Below are positions 18,447-27,612 of a stretch of 64,000 nucleotides of DNA, in pieces (the first letter of the stretch is position 1; every line of letters starts with the position of its first letter). The notes under the pieces are model-generated. The model had not been told where the DNA came from, ran no database searches, and was given only the letters and a program-made list of their open reading frames with translations. The position numbers and the translations under genes are program-made. The stretch comes from Streptomyces seoulensis (lineage in GTDB: Bacteria > Actinomycetota > Actinomycetes > Streptomycetales > Streptomycetaceae), in assembly GCF_022846655.1 (NCBI RefSeq), contig NZ_AP025667.1, positions 781,001-845,000 of the forward strand, given 5' to 3'.

Positions 18447-18914
18447 TCAGGGCCCCGTGGGTCGGCGGGCCGGTGGAGCAGCCAGCTCCACCGCTGTGCA
18501 GCGCCAGCGGAGGTCGTGGGACTGTTCCAGGCGGAAGGCGAGGGCGCGCAGGCGGTCGCCGTCGCAGATGCGGGCGAAGACCTCCAGGGCGCCGTCCCGG
18601 GGGACGAACCAGCCGAGGTCGCGGACGGTCGGGCGGTTGCCCCGGGTGCGCAGCGGGGCGCGTTCGGCGAGGCGTACGAGGTCGTCGTAGGCGGGGCCCG
18701 CGGTGTGGCGGAGCATCCAGTGGACCGGGCGCTCGCCGCTCAGTACGGCCAGCAGGCGGTCCGCGAACAGGTCCGTGGGCCGAGGGTGCGCCGCGGCGGT
18801 GCGGCCCCTGACCGGGGTGCGGCTCGGGGCGGCGCCGGGGCGGCGGGTGTCGTGGCGGGTCGGTGGGCGGTGGTGGGGTCGGGGCTGTGGCTTGCGGCTC
18901 ATGACCTTGTTCAT
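18447..18914 (-). CDS. Rv3235-family protein
   Basis: A 155-residue basic protein starting MNKVMSRKP, with GGGGA 6 bases upstream of the ATG. The first ~60 residues are Arg/Pro/His-rich and look disordered; residues ~65-140 form a compact domain (LLAVLSGERPVHWML, then LGWFVPRDGALEVFARI) seen in the actinobacterial Rv3235 family, which usually lies next to secA. No function is established. The nearness to secA is conserved, so a link to secretion or the envelope is possible but unproved. Confidence 0.75.
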   Translation of the reverse strand: MNKVMSRKPQPRPHHRPPTRHDTRRPGAAPSRTPVRGRTAAAHPRPTDLFADRLLAVLSGERPVHWMLRHTAGPAYDDLVRLAERAPLRTRGNRPTVRDLGWFVPRDGALEVFARICDGDRLRALAFRLEQSHDLRWRCTAVELAAPPARRPTGP

Positions 18915-19246
18915 GGAATTCCCCGTTCGGCCGGCCCGGCTGATACCGGGCGGTAACTCAAGTGGTGGGGATCTTGTACGGGGGCGGGGGCGGGCCCGGC
19001 AAGGACGTCGGACCGGTGTCGCGGGCCACGCGGGCTTCACTTATCCGGGTGACGGCGGGGCCCGGAAACCTTGTGGCCGCGTGAGCGGCGGGGTGAGGTG
19101 CGGGGCGCCGGGTGGACGCCGTCCGGGGGTCGGGCGGGGACTCGAAAGGGGACGGCCGCACGTATTCTGGAGGCCCTCCGGGAGACGCCTCGCGGGTCTC
19201 CCCAGGGGGCCACACCGAAGCCTTTGACCAGGAAAGAGCGGCCCGC
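18915..19246. other. Divergent promoter region, nothing specific seen
   Basis: About 330 bases between the divergent Rv3235-like and DUF6912 genes. It must hold both promoters, but I see no clear -10/-35 pair, repeat or RNA; it contains G-rich tracts (for example near 18980-19000). Confidence 0.4.
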
Positions 19247-19741
19247 ATGCGCGTCTACGTACCCCTGACCCTCCCCGGCCTCGCCAAGGCCCACGAGACG
19301 GGTGTGCTGGCGGCGGACCCGTTCGCCGCCTACGCCGTGACGCCCGCGCTGCGCGAGTGGTGCGGCACGGAGGACCTGGAGGAGCTGGAGTACGCGGCGC
19401 TCGGCGAGGCGGCGAACGCCTCGCTGCGGCTGCTCGCGGCCGACCCCGAGGCGGCTCCGCGCCGGATCGTCGTCGCGGTCGACGTACCGGACCGCGCCGT
19501 CGCCCCGGACCCGGAGGGGCTCGGCGAGGTGACCGTCGCCGCGTCGGCACCGCTCGCCAAGGCGGCGGCCGTGCACGCCGACGCCGACGACGCCGAGGCG
19601 GACGTCATCGTCGCGGCGCGGGCGGTCGAGGCGGCCGAGGACGGGGACGACGCCGCGCGGGCCGCCGTGGACGGTGCCGAGGACCACGAGCTGCTGTGGT
19701 TCGCCACGCAGGAGATCCCCGGACTGCTCGCGCCCCGCTGA
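19247..19741 (+). CDS. DUF6912-type conserved actinobacterial protein
   Basis: A 164-residue acidic protein starting MRVYVPLTLPGLA, with AGGAAAG upstream of the ATG. It is rich in Ala, Asp and Glu with alternating strands and helices, a motif ALREWCGTEDLEELEYAAL near 25-45 (quoted in part: LREWCGTED) and the ending ELLWFATQEIPGLL. No signal peptide, membrane segment or catalytic motif is visible. Homologues are widespread in Streptomyces next to secA but unstudied. The following HAD gene begins about 110 bases later in the same direction. Confidence 0.75.
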   Translation: MRVYVPLTLPGLAKAHETGVLAADPFAAYAVTPALREWCGTEDLEELEYAALGEAANASLRLLAADPEAAPRRIVVAVDVPDRAVAPDPEGLGEVTVAASAPLAKAAAVHADADDAEADVIVAARAVEAAEDGDDAARAAVDGAEDHELLWFATQEIPGLLAPR

Positions 19742-19849
19742 GCCGCCGCCGCCCTCCGGCCCGGTGCGTTCCCCTGCCCGCACCCGCCTGACCTGCGGCG
19801 GTCCACTCGCCCCTCCGCGTTGTCACTGGCGCCCGGTACCGTTTTCGCC

Positions 19850-20518
19850 ATGGGGAATCAGACAAGCGCGCACATCGTCTGGGACTGGAACGGCACCCTG
19901 TTCCACGACAACGACGCGATCATCGGGGCGACCAACGCGGCCTTCGCCGAGCTGGGCCTGGAGCCGATCACGCTCGAGCGGTACCGCGCGCTGTACTGCG
20001 TCCCCGTCCCGAAGTTCTACGAGCGCCTGATCGGCCGGATGCCGAGCGGCCCCGAGTGGGAGGTCATGGACGGCGCCTTCCACCGGCACTACACCGAGCA
20101 CCGCACCCGCTGCGGGCTCACCGAGGGCGCGGCGGAGCTGCTGGCCGACTGGGGAGCGGCCGGCCACAGCCAGTCCCTGCTGAGCATGTACGGGCACGAG
20201 GACCTGGTCCCGCTGGTGCGCGGCTTCGGCATCGAGCCGCACTTCCTGCGCGTGGACGGGCGCACCGGCCCCTCCGGCGGCAGCAAGGCCGAGCACATGG
20301 TCCGCCACCTCGAGGCGCTGAACACCCTGGTCGACCCCGAGCGGACCGTGGTCATCGGTGACGCGGCCGACGACGCGCTGGCCGCCCACCACGTCGGCGC
20401 GCGTGCCGTGCTCTACACGGGCGGCTCGCACGGCCCCGAGAGCCTGCGCGGCACCGGCGCCTTGGTGGTGGACAGCCTCGCCGAGGCGGTCGCCGAGGCC
20501 CGCCGAATAGCCGCGTAG
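19850..20518 (+). CDS. HAD-family hydrolase with DWN motif I
   Basis: A 222-residue haloacid dehalogenase-like protein starting MGNQTSAHIVW. Motif I is DWNGTLF (Asp nucleophile at ~13) where most phosphatases have DxDGT; the residue two after the nucleophile, normally the acid/base Asp, is Asn. Motif II Ser is in SLLSMYGH, motif III Lys in GGSKAEH and motif IV in VVIGDAADDALAA. Overall it resembles phosphoglycolate phosphatases with an alpha-helical cap. The Asn may slow or change the chemistry; the substrate is unknown. A start upstream at 19820 is possible but lacks a clear ribosome site. Confidence 0.82.
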   Translation: MGNQTSAHIVWDWNGTLFHDNDAIIGATNAAFAELGLEPITLERYRALYCVPVPKFYERLIGRMPSGPEWEVMDGAFHRHYTEHRTRCGLTEGAAELLADWGAAGHSQSLLSMYGHEDLVPLVRGFGIEPHFLRVDGRTGPSGGSKAEHMVRHLEALNTLVDPERTVVIGDAADDALAAHHVGARAVLYTGGSHGPESLRGTGALVVDSLAEAVAEARRIAA

Positions 20519-21071
20519 AGCGGAGGGCCGCCGGCAGGCGGACCGCCGGACGCCCGCGCGGACCGGCGGGTGGGGGCGGGGGCCGAGGGGTGTCTGGAGC
20601 GTTGTCCGGAGCGTCCCGGATACGCCACCGGGTCCCGCGACGCCGCTGTGCAGAACGTCAAACTTCACCCCCCGGTTTTGTACACATACGGCTCATGACG
20701 GGGCCCCCGTCGGGGGCGATAGCCTTGTGGCGTGATCAGCGCGATATCTCGCGGGGACGCCACTGTCCCTGCCCTGCGCCCGGACCGCACGGACGACCTC
20801 CGTGCCCGGGCGGCGGTCGCTGGTCCTCTCGGGCGGGACGGGGGCGCCGCAGCCCCCCGGACACCGGGCACGGCCCCCGGCACGACGGTGTGGAGAGCAG
20901 CGTCGCTTCCGACAAGTCTGTCGACAATGGCCGAAACCCCTCCGCCCATCTCACCTCGCGGCATAGCGTCGGAACGGACCGGACACCTCGGGCCGTGGCG
21001 TCATACCGGAGGGGAAGAAACCGTACTTCCTTCTACGTCACGCAACGGCGCGCGACAGGAGCCAGAGGACA
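20519..21071 (+). other. Long gene-free leader before the glutamate dehydrogenase gene
   Basis: About 550 bases. A perfect hairpin GCCCCC-GTC-GGGGGC lies at 20703-20717, and GTGGCGT (20727-20733) pairs with ACGCCAC (20757-20763) around a smaller CGCGA...TCGCG stem. Open frames here (for example 20732-21133) have shadow-like composition. The region may hold the gdh promoter and a structured leader; no known riboswitch class is recognised. Confidence 0.45.
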
Positions 21072-24000
21072 ATGCAGACCAAGCTGGACGAAGCCAAGGC
21101 CGAGCTGCTCGATCGGGCCGCTCGGGTAGCTGAGAACAGCCCGGTCGGGGGGCACCTACCGACCGGGACCACGAGCGAGGGCACGCCCGGCACCCCGGAC
21201 GGCGAAGCCGTGCTCGCGTTCCTCCAGCGCTACTACCTGCACACCGCACCGGAAGACCTCGCCGACCGCGACCCGGTCGACGTCTTCGGTGCCGCGGTCT
21301 CCCACTACCGGCTCGCCGAGACCCGCCCCCAGGGCACGGCCAACGTGCGGGTGTACACCCCGACCGTGGAGGAGAACGGGTGGACGTGCAGCCACACCGT
21401 CGTGGAGGTCGTCACCGACGACATGCCCTTCCTGGTCGACTCGGTGACCAATGAGCTGACCCGCCAGGGCCGCGGCATCCACGTCGTGATCCACCCGCAG
21501 GTCGTCGTCCGCCGGGACCTGACCGGCAAGCTGATCGAGGTCCTGACCACCACGCCGCACGGCGACCTCCCGCACGACGCGCACGTCGAGTCCTGGATCC
21601 ACGTCGAGACCGACCGGGAGACCGACCGCGCCGACCTCAAGCAGATCTCCGCCGACCTGCTGCGCGTCCTGTCCGACGTGCGCGAGGCCGTCGAGGACTG
21701 GGAGAAGATGCGTGACGCCGCGGTCCGGATCGCGGACGGCCTGAGGGACGAGCCCCAGCCGGCCGACCTGCCCGCCGCCGAGGTGGAGGAGGCCCGCGAG
21801 CTGCTGCGCTGGCTCTCCGCCGACCACTTCACCTTCCTCGGCTACCGCGAGTACGAGCTGCTCGGCGACGACTCCCTGAGCGCCAAGCCCGGCACCGGCC
21901 TCGGCATCCTGCGCTCCGACCCGCACCACTCCGAGGACGACGAGCACCCGGTCAGCCCCTCCTTCGAGCGCCTCCCGGCCGACGCCCGCGCCAAGGCCCG
22001 CGAGCACAGGCTGCTGGTGCTGACCAAGGCCAACAGCCGGGCCACCGTGCACCGGGCGTCGTACCTGGACTACATCGGCGTCAAGAAGTTCGACGCGGAC
22101 GGCAACGTCGTCGGGGAGCGCCGCTTCCTCGGTCTGTTCTCCTCCGCCGCGTACACCGAGTCGGTGCGCCGGGTCCCGGTGATCCGCCGCAAGGTCGCCG
22201 AGGTGCTGGAGCGCGCCGGGTTCTCGCCCAACAGCCACGACGGCCGCGACCTGACCCAGATCCTGGAGACCTACCCGCGCGACGAGCTGTTCCAGACGCC
22301 GCCGGCCGAGCTCCAGTCCATCGCCACCAGCGTCCTCTACCTCCAGGAGCGCCGCCGGCTGCGGCTCTACCTGCGCCAGGACGAGTACGGCCGCTACTAC
22401 TCGGCCCTCGTCTACCTGCCCCGTGACCGGTACACCACCGGGGTCCGGCTGCGGATCATCGACATCCTCAAGGAGGAACTGGGCGGCATCAGCGTCGACT
22501 TCACCGCCTGGAACACCGAGTCGATCCTGTCCCGGCTGCACTTCGTCGTCCGCGTCCAGCCCGGCACCGAGCTGCCGCAGCTCTCCGACGCCGACAAGGA
22601 GCGCATCGAGGCCCGCCTGGTCGAGGCCACCCGCTCCTGGTCCGACGGCTTCGCCGAGGCGCTGAACGCCGAGTGCGGCGAGGAGCGCGCCGCCGAGCTG
22701 CTGCGCCGCTACAACAACGCCTTCACCGAGGGCTACAAGGCGGACCACTCCCCGCGCTCCGCCGTCGCCGACCTGGTCCACCTGGAGCGGCTCAGCAACG
22801 ACAAGGACAACGACTTCTCGCTCAGCCTGTACGAGCCGGTGGGCGCCGCCCCCGGCGAGCGCCGGTTCAAGATCTACCGCAAGGGCGACGCGGTCTCCCT
22901 CTCCGCCGTGCTGCCGGTCCTCAACCGGCTCGGCGTCGAGGTCGTCGACGAGCGCCCCTACGAGCTGCGCCGCGCCGACCGCAGCACCGCCTGGATCTAC
23001 GACTTCGGCCTGCGCCTGCCCCAGAAGGCCGGCGGCGACCACCTCGGCGAGGACGGCCGGGAGCGCTTCCAGGAGGCGTTCGCCGCGACCTGGACGGGCA
23101 ATGCGGAGAACGACGGCTTCAACGCCCTCGTGCTGAGCGCCGGACTGACCTGGCGCCAGGCGATGGTGCTGCGCGCCTACGCCAAGTACCTGCGCCAGGC
23201 GGGCTCCACCTTCAGCCAGGACTACATGGAGGACACCCTCCGCAACAACGTCCACACCACCCGGCTGCTGGTCTCCCTGTTCGAGGCCCGGATGTCCCCG
23301 GACCGGCAGAAGGCCGGCCTGGAGATCACCGACGCCCTGCTGGAGGAGCTGGACGCCGCGCTGGACCAGGTGGCGAGCCTGGACGAGGACCGCATCCTGC
23401 GCTCCTTCCTCACCGTCATCAAGGCCACGCTGCGCACCAACTTCTTCCAGGAAGCCCGCGACGGCGGCCCGCACGCGTACGTGTCGATGAAGTTCGACCC
23501 GCAGGCCATCCCGGACCTGCCCGCGCCGCGCCCGGCGTACGAGATCTGGGTGTACTCGCCGCGGGTCGAAGGCGTGCACCTGCGCTTCGGCAAGGTCGCG
23601 CGCGGCGGCCTGCGCTGGTCGGACCGGCGTGAGGACTTCCGCACGGAGATCCTCGGCCTGGTCAAGGCGCAGATGGTGAAGAACACCGTCATCGTGCCGG
23701 TCGGCGCCAAGGGCGGCTTCGTCGCCAAGCAGCTCCCCGACCCGAGCGTGGACCGCGACGCCTGGCTGACCGAGGGCATCGAGAGCTACAAGACGTTCAT
23801 CTCGGCGCTGCTCGACATCACCGACAACATGGTGGCGGGCGAGGTCGTCCCGCCCGAGGACGTGGTGCGCCACGACGGCGAGGACACCTACCTGGTGGTC
23901 GCGGCCGACAAGGGCACGGCGACGTTCTCCGACATCGCCAACGAGGTCGCCCAGTCCTACGACTTCTGGCTCGGGGACGCCTTCGCCTCCGGCGGCAGCG

Positions 24001-26012
24001 CGGGCTACGACCACAAGGGCATGGGCATCACCGCGCGCGGCGCGTGGGAGTCGGTCAAGCGGCACTTCCGCGAGCTGGACCTGGACACCCAGTCCGAGGA
24101 CTTCACGGTCGTCGGCATCGGTGACATGTCCGGTGACGTGTTCGGCAACGGCATGCTGCTCTCCGAGCACATCCGCCTGGTCGCCGCCTTCGACCACCGG
24201 CACATCGTCATCGACCCGGTCCCGGACGCGGCCACCTCCTACGCCGAGCGCCGCCGCCTGTTCGAGCTGCCCCGCTCGAGCTGGGCCGACTACGACACCT
24301 CGCTGCTGTCGGCGGGTGGCGGGATCTTCCCGCGCAGCGCCAAGTCGATCCCGCTGAACCACCACATCCGGGAAGCCCTGGGCATCGAGGAGAAGATCTC
24401 CAAGATGACCCCGGCCGACCTGATGAAGACGATCCTCAAGGCGCCGGTCGACCTGCTGTGGAACGGCGGCATCGGCACCTATGTGAAGTCCTCGGCCGAG
24501 ACCGACGCCGACGTCGGTGACAAGGCCAACGACGCCATCCGCGTCGACGGCGCCGACCTGCGCGTCAAGGTCGTCGGCGAGGGCGGCAACCTGGGCCTGA
24601 CCCAGCTCGGCCGGATCGAGTTCGCGCTCCAGGGCGGCCGGATCAACACCGACGCCATCGACAACAGCGCCGGCGTGGACACCTCCGACCACGAGGTGAA
24701 CATCAAGATCCTGCTGAACAGCCTGGTCACGGACGGCGACATGACCGTCAAGCAGCGCAACAAGCTGCTGGCGGAGATGACCGACGAGGTCGGCGCGCTC
24801 GTCCTGCGCAACAACTACGCGCAGAACACCGCGCTGGCCAACGCGCTCGCCCAGTCCAAGGACATGCTGCACGCGCAGGCCCGGTTCATCCGGCACCTGG
24901 TCCGCGAGGGCCACCTCGACCGGGCGCTGGAGTTCCTGCCCACCGACCGCCAGATCCGCGAGCGGCTGAACCAGGGCCAGGGCCTCACCAGCCCGGAGAC
25001 CGCCGTCCTGCTGGCGTACACGAAGATCACGGTCGCCGAGGAGCTGCTGCACACCTCGCTGCCGGACGACCCGTACCTGCGCGGCCTGCTGCACGCCTAC
25101 TTCCCGACGGCGCTGCGCGAGCAGTTCGCGGAGGTCGTCGACAGCCACCCGCTGCGCCGTGAGATCACCACGACCGTGCTGGTCAACGACACGGTGAACA
25201 CGGGCGGTACGACCTATCTGCACCGGCTGCGCGAGGAGACCGGCGCCTCGCTGGAGGAGATCGTCCGCGCCCAGACCGCGGCCCGCGCGATCTTCTGCTC
25301 GTCCCCGGTGTGGGACGCGGTGGAGGCGCTGGACAACCAGGTCGACGCGGCCGTCCAGACCCGTATCCGGCTGCACTCGCGCCGACTGGTCGAGCGCGGC
25401 ACCCGCTGGCTGCTGAACAACCGGCCGCAGCCGCTCCAGCTCGCCGAGACCGTGGAGTTCTTCGCGGACCGGGTCGAGCAGGTCTGGCAGCAGATGCCGA
25501 AGCTGCTGCGCGGCGCGGACCTGGAGTGGTACCAGCACGTGTACGACGAGCTGTGCGAGGCCGGTGTCCCGGCCGAACTCGCCACCCGCGTGGCCGGGTT
25601 CTCCTCCGCCTTCCCGGCGCTGGACATCGTCTCGGTGGCCGACCGCACGGGCAAGGAGCCGCTGGACGTGGCCGAGGTGTACTACGACCTCGCCGACCGG
25701 CTGCACATCACCCAGCTCATGGACCGCATCATCGAGCTGCCCCGCGCCGACCGCTGGCAGTCCATGGCCCGCGCCTCCATCCGCGAGGACCTGTACGCCG
25801 CCCACGCCGCCCTCACCGCGGACGTGCTCGCGGCGGGCAACGGCACCTCCACGCCGGAGCAGCGGTTCAAGGCGTGGGAGGAGAAGAACGCGCCCATCCT
25901 GAGCCGGGCGCGCGCCACGCTGGAGGAGATCCGCAGCTCGGACGCGTTCGACCTCGCCAACCTGTCGGTGGCGATGCGCACGATGCGGACGCTGCTGCGC
26001 ACGCACGCGTGA
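21072..26012 (+). CDS. gdh: Large (180-kDa class) NAD-dependent glutamate dehydrogenase
   Basis: A 1646-residue enzyme of the L-GDH180 class first described in Streptomyces clavuligerus. It converts glutamate to 2-oxoglutarate and ammonia with NAD+, mainly for glutamate catabolism. N-terminal ACT-like regulatory regions (~60-600, with VEVVTDDMPFLVDSVT) precede the catalytic domain, where GGLRWSDRREDFRTE and the lysine of PVGAKGG mark the glutamate site and GNGMLLSEH and LWNGGIGTYVK the dinucleotide part; a helical C-terminal domain follows. Length is normal for the class. The ATG at 21072 follows a GGAG/AGAGGA site. A strong terminator follows. Confidence 0.95.
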   Translation: MQTKLDEAKAELLDRAARVAENSPVGGHLPTGTTSEGTPGTPDGEAVLAFLQRYYLHTAPEDLADRDPVDVFGAAVSHYRLAETRPQGTANVRVYTPTVEENGWTCSHTVVEVVTDDMPFLVDSVTNELTRQGRGIHVVIHPQVVVRRDLTGKLIEVLTTTPHGDLPHDAHVESWIHVETDRETDRADLKQISADLLRVLSDVREAVEDWEKMRDAAVRIADGLRDEPQPADLPAAEVEEARELLRWLSADHFTFLGYREYELLGDDSLSAKPGTGLGILRSDPHHSEDDEHPVSPSFERLPADARAKAREHRLLVLTKANSRATVHRASYLDYIGVKKFDADGNVVGERRFLGLFSSAAYTESVRRVPVIRRKVAEVLERAGFSPNSHDGRDLTQILETYPRDELFQTPPAELQSIATSVLYLQERRRLRLYLRQDEYGRYYSALVYLPRDRYTTGVRLRIIDILKEELGGISVDFTAWNTESILSRLHFVVRVQPGTELPQLSDADKERIEARLVEATRSWSDGFAEALNAECGEERAAELLRRYNNAFTEGYKADHSPRSAVADLVHLERLSNDKDNDFSLSLYEPVGAAPGERRFKIYRKGDAVSLSAVLPVLNRLGVEVVDERPYELRRADRSTAWIYDFGLRLPQKAGGDHLGEDGRERFQEAFAATWTGNAENDGFNALVLSAGLTWRQAMVLRAYAKYLRQAGSTFSQDYMEDTLRNNVHTTRLLVSLFEARMSPDRQKAGLEITDALLEELDAALDQVASLDEDRILRSFLTVIKATLRTNFFQEARDGGPHAYVSMKFDPQAIPDLPAPRPAYEIWVYSPRVEGVHLRFGKVARGGLRWSDRREDFRTEILGLVKAQMVKNTVIVPVGAKGGFVAKQLPDPSVDRDAWLTEGIESYKTFISALLDITDNMVAGEVVPPEDVVRHDGEDTYLVVAADKGTATFSDIANEVAQSYDFWLGDAFASGGSAGYDHKGMGITARGAWESVKRHFRELDLDTQSEDFTVVGIGDMSGDVFGNGMLLSEHIRLVAAFDHRHIVIDPVPDAATSYAERRRLFELPRSSWADYDTSLLSAGGGIFPRSAKSIPLNHHIREALGIEEKISKMTPADLMKTILKAPVDLLWNGGIGTYVKSSAETDADVGDKANDAIRVDGADLRVKVVGEGGNLGLTQLGRIEFALQGGRINTDAIDNSAGVDTSDHEVNIKILLNSLVTDGDMTVKQRNKLLAEMTDEVGALVLRNNYAQNTALANALAQSKDMLHAQARFIRHLVREGHLDRALEFLPTDRQIRERLNQGQGLTSPETAVLLAYTKITVAEELLHTSLPDDPYLRGLLHAYFPTALREQFAEVVDSHPLRREITTTVLVNDTVNTGGTTYLHRLREETGASLEEIVRAQTAARAIFCSSPVWDAVEALDNQVDAAVQTRIRLHSRRLVERGTRWLLNNRPQPLQLAETVEFFADRVEQVWQQMPKLLRGADLEWYQHVYDELCEAGVPAELATRVAGFSSAFPALDIVSVADRTGKEPLDVAEVYYDLADRLHITQLMDRIIELPRADRWQSMARASIREDLYAAHAALTADVLAAGNGTSTPEQRFKAWEEKNAPILSRARATLEEIRSSDAFDLANLSVAMRTMRTLLRTHA

Positions 26013-26035
26013 CGCCGAGCGGCACCGCCTGAACC

Positions 26036-26076
26036 GAGGGCGCCCCGGACCGGAGAACCCGGTCGGGGGCGCCCTC
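26036..26076 (+). terminator. Hairpin terminator after gdh
   Basis: Arms 26036-26053 and 26058-26076 (GAGGGCGCCCC...GGGGCGCCCTC core) pair over about 17 of 18 positions around a tiny AGAA loop, 24 bases after the gdh stop. Confidence 0.85.
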
Positions 26077-26120
26077 GTCGCTTTCCGAGCGATGTGTCCG
26101 ATTCGGATAGGGTCTGGCGC

Positions 26121-27605
26121 GTGACAGCGAACCCCACCGGGTCCCGCGCGGGGCACGGCCGGCCGTCACTGGTGGCCGCCGCCCTCGCCGCGCTCGTCCC
26201 GCTGCTGATGCTGCTGGCCGTCGTCCGGCTGCCCTGGGCCGGTGACCTGGGCATACACGCGGCGACCGTGCAGCGGCTGCGGCACAGCCTGCTCGACCCC
26301 GGCAACCCGCTGGTCGACGCGGACACACCGAGCCCGTACTACTCGCCGTGGATGCTGGTGCTGGGCGCTCTGGCCCGGCTCACCGGCCTGCCGGTGTTCG
26401 TGGTGCTGCGGATCGGCGCGGTCGTCGGGCTCGGGCTGCTGTTCACCGGGGTGTGGCGGTACGTGCGCACGCTCAGCGCGCACCGGGCGGCGCCCGCCCT
26501 GGCGATCCTGTCCCTGGTCTTCCTGTGGGGCCCGGACCTGCTCAACTGGAGCGGTTTCCTCGGCCTGAACTCCCTGGCGCTGACGGTGGCCTATCCGAGC
26601 GTGTTCGCGCTCGGGCTGTCCTTCCACTTCTGGGCGTGGCTCACCGCAGCGCTGCGCACGGAGAGCGGCTGGGGCCGCTGGGCCGGCCTCGGGGCGCTGT
26701 GGGCGCTGATCCTGCTGTGCCATCAGTTCACCGGTGTGGTGGCCAGCCTCGGCGCGCTCGCCACGGTCCTCGCCGCCCGCGCCGCCCGCGGTGCCCTCCC
26801 GAAGCTCGCCGCCGCGCTCGCCGTGGGTATCGTCCTGCTGTGGCTGTGGCCGTACTACGACTTCTTCGCGCTGTTCTCCGCCGGCACCGGGCTTGAGGCG
26901 ATCCACCGTTCGCTCTACTCCGACCTGCTCGGGCGGTTCGGGCTGGCGCTGCTCGGTGTGGCCGCGCTGGCCCTGCGCGTGCGCCGCGACCACCGCGACC
27001 CGCTGGTCCTCTTCTTCGCCCTGGGCGCGGCGCTGTTCGTGGCCGGCGGCCTCACCGGCCACTACTCCTGGGGCCGTGCCGCGCCCGCCGCGCTGATCCC
27101 GGCCCAGCTCGCGGCCGCGCTGGAGACCGTGTCGGCGGGCCGGCGGGCGCTACGACTCGGCTGGGCCTGCCTGCTCGGCGCCGCCCTCGCCGTGGGGGCC
27201 TGGGGCCAGGCGGGGATGCTCGGGTACGTGATCCCGCGCGACGCGCTGCCCGCCCCGATCGCCGCCAAGTACCGCCCGCCGTGGGTCGGTTACCACTGGA
27301 TCACGCCCTGGGTCGGCTACGGGGACGTGGTCATGGCCCGTACGGTGCCCTCCCGGCAGATCCCGGCCTACGGCCCGTACACCGTGGCGCCCGGCTACCC
27401 GGACGTGTTCCTGCCGGACCAGGGCGGGCGGGACGCGGCGGTGGAGCGGTACTTCGCGGCGGACACCTCCTCCGGCACCCGGCGGGCCATAGCGCGCCGG
27501 TACGGGGTGCGCTGGGTGGTCGGCCCGGCCGCCGACGCCGAGCCGTGGCTGCGCGCGGTGACGACCGGACCGGCCGGACAGGTGCTCTACGAGGTGCGCC
27601 GCTGA
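26121..27605 (+). CDS. Polytopic membrane protein, possible GT-C glycosyltransferase-like
   Basis: A 494-residue protein with about ten hydrophobic helices and a soluble C-terminal ~120 residues. The first outside loop has GDLGIHAATVQRL, reminiscent of the acidic catalytic loop of GT-C enzymes, but no decisive motif is seen. The C-terminal part (VERYFAADTSS..., RYGVRWVVGP) resembles domains at the end of lipid-linked-sugar transferases. The GTG at 26121 is preferred because the GTG at 26094 lies in a likely promoter stretch. It converges on the glycopolymer cluster with 7 bases between stops, which supports but does not prove a glycosylation role. Confidence 0.6.
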   Translation: MTANPTGSRAGHGRPSLVAAALAALVPLLMLLAVVRLPWAGDLGIHAATVQRLRHSLLDPGNPLVDADTPSPYYSPWMLVLGALARLTGLPVFVVLRIGAVVGLGLLFTGVWRYVRTLSAHRAAPALAILSLVFLWGPDLLNWSGFLGLNSLALTVAYPSVFALGLSFHFWAWLTAALRTESGWGRWAGLGALWALILLCHQFTGVVASLGALATVLAARAARGALPKLAAALAVGIVLLWLWPYYDFFALFSAGTGLEAIHRSLYSDLLGRFGLALLGVAALALRVRRDHRDPLVLFFALGAALFVAGGLTGHYSWGRAAPAALIPAQLAAALETVSAGRRALRLGWACLLGAALAVGAWGQAGMLGYVIPRDALPAPIAAKYRPPWVGYHWITPWVGYGDVVMARTVPSRQIPAYGPYTVAPGYPDVFLPDQGGRDAAVERYFAADTSSGTRRAIARRYGVRWVVGPAADAEPWLRAVTTGPAGQVLYEVRR

Positions 27606-27612
27606 GCGGGGC

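Noticed and set aside
20732..21133. 133-codon plus-strand frame before gdh
   Set aside because: Overlaps the gdh start in another frame, has biased low-information composition and no good ribosome site.
21156..26156. 1666-codon minus-strand frame opposite the glutamate dehydrogenase gene
   Set aside because: Typical antisense frame of a very GC-rich gene; repetitive Val/Leu/Gly/Asp composition and no recognisable motif.
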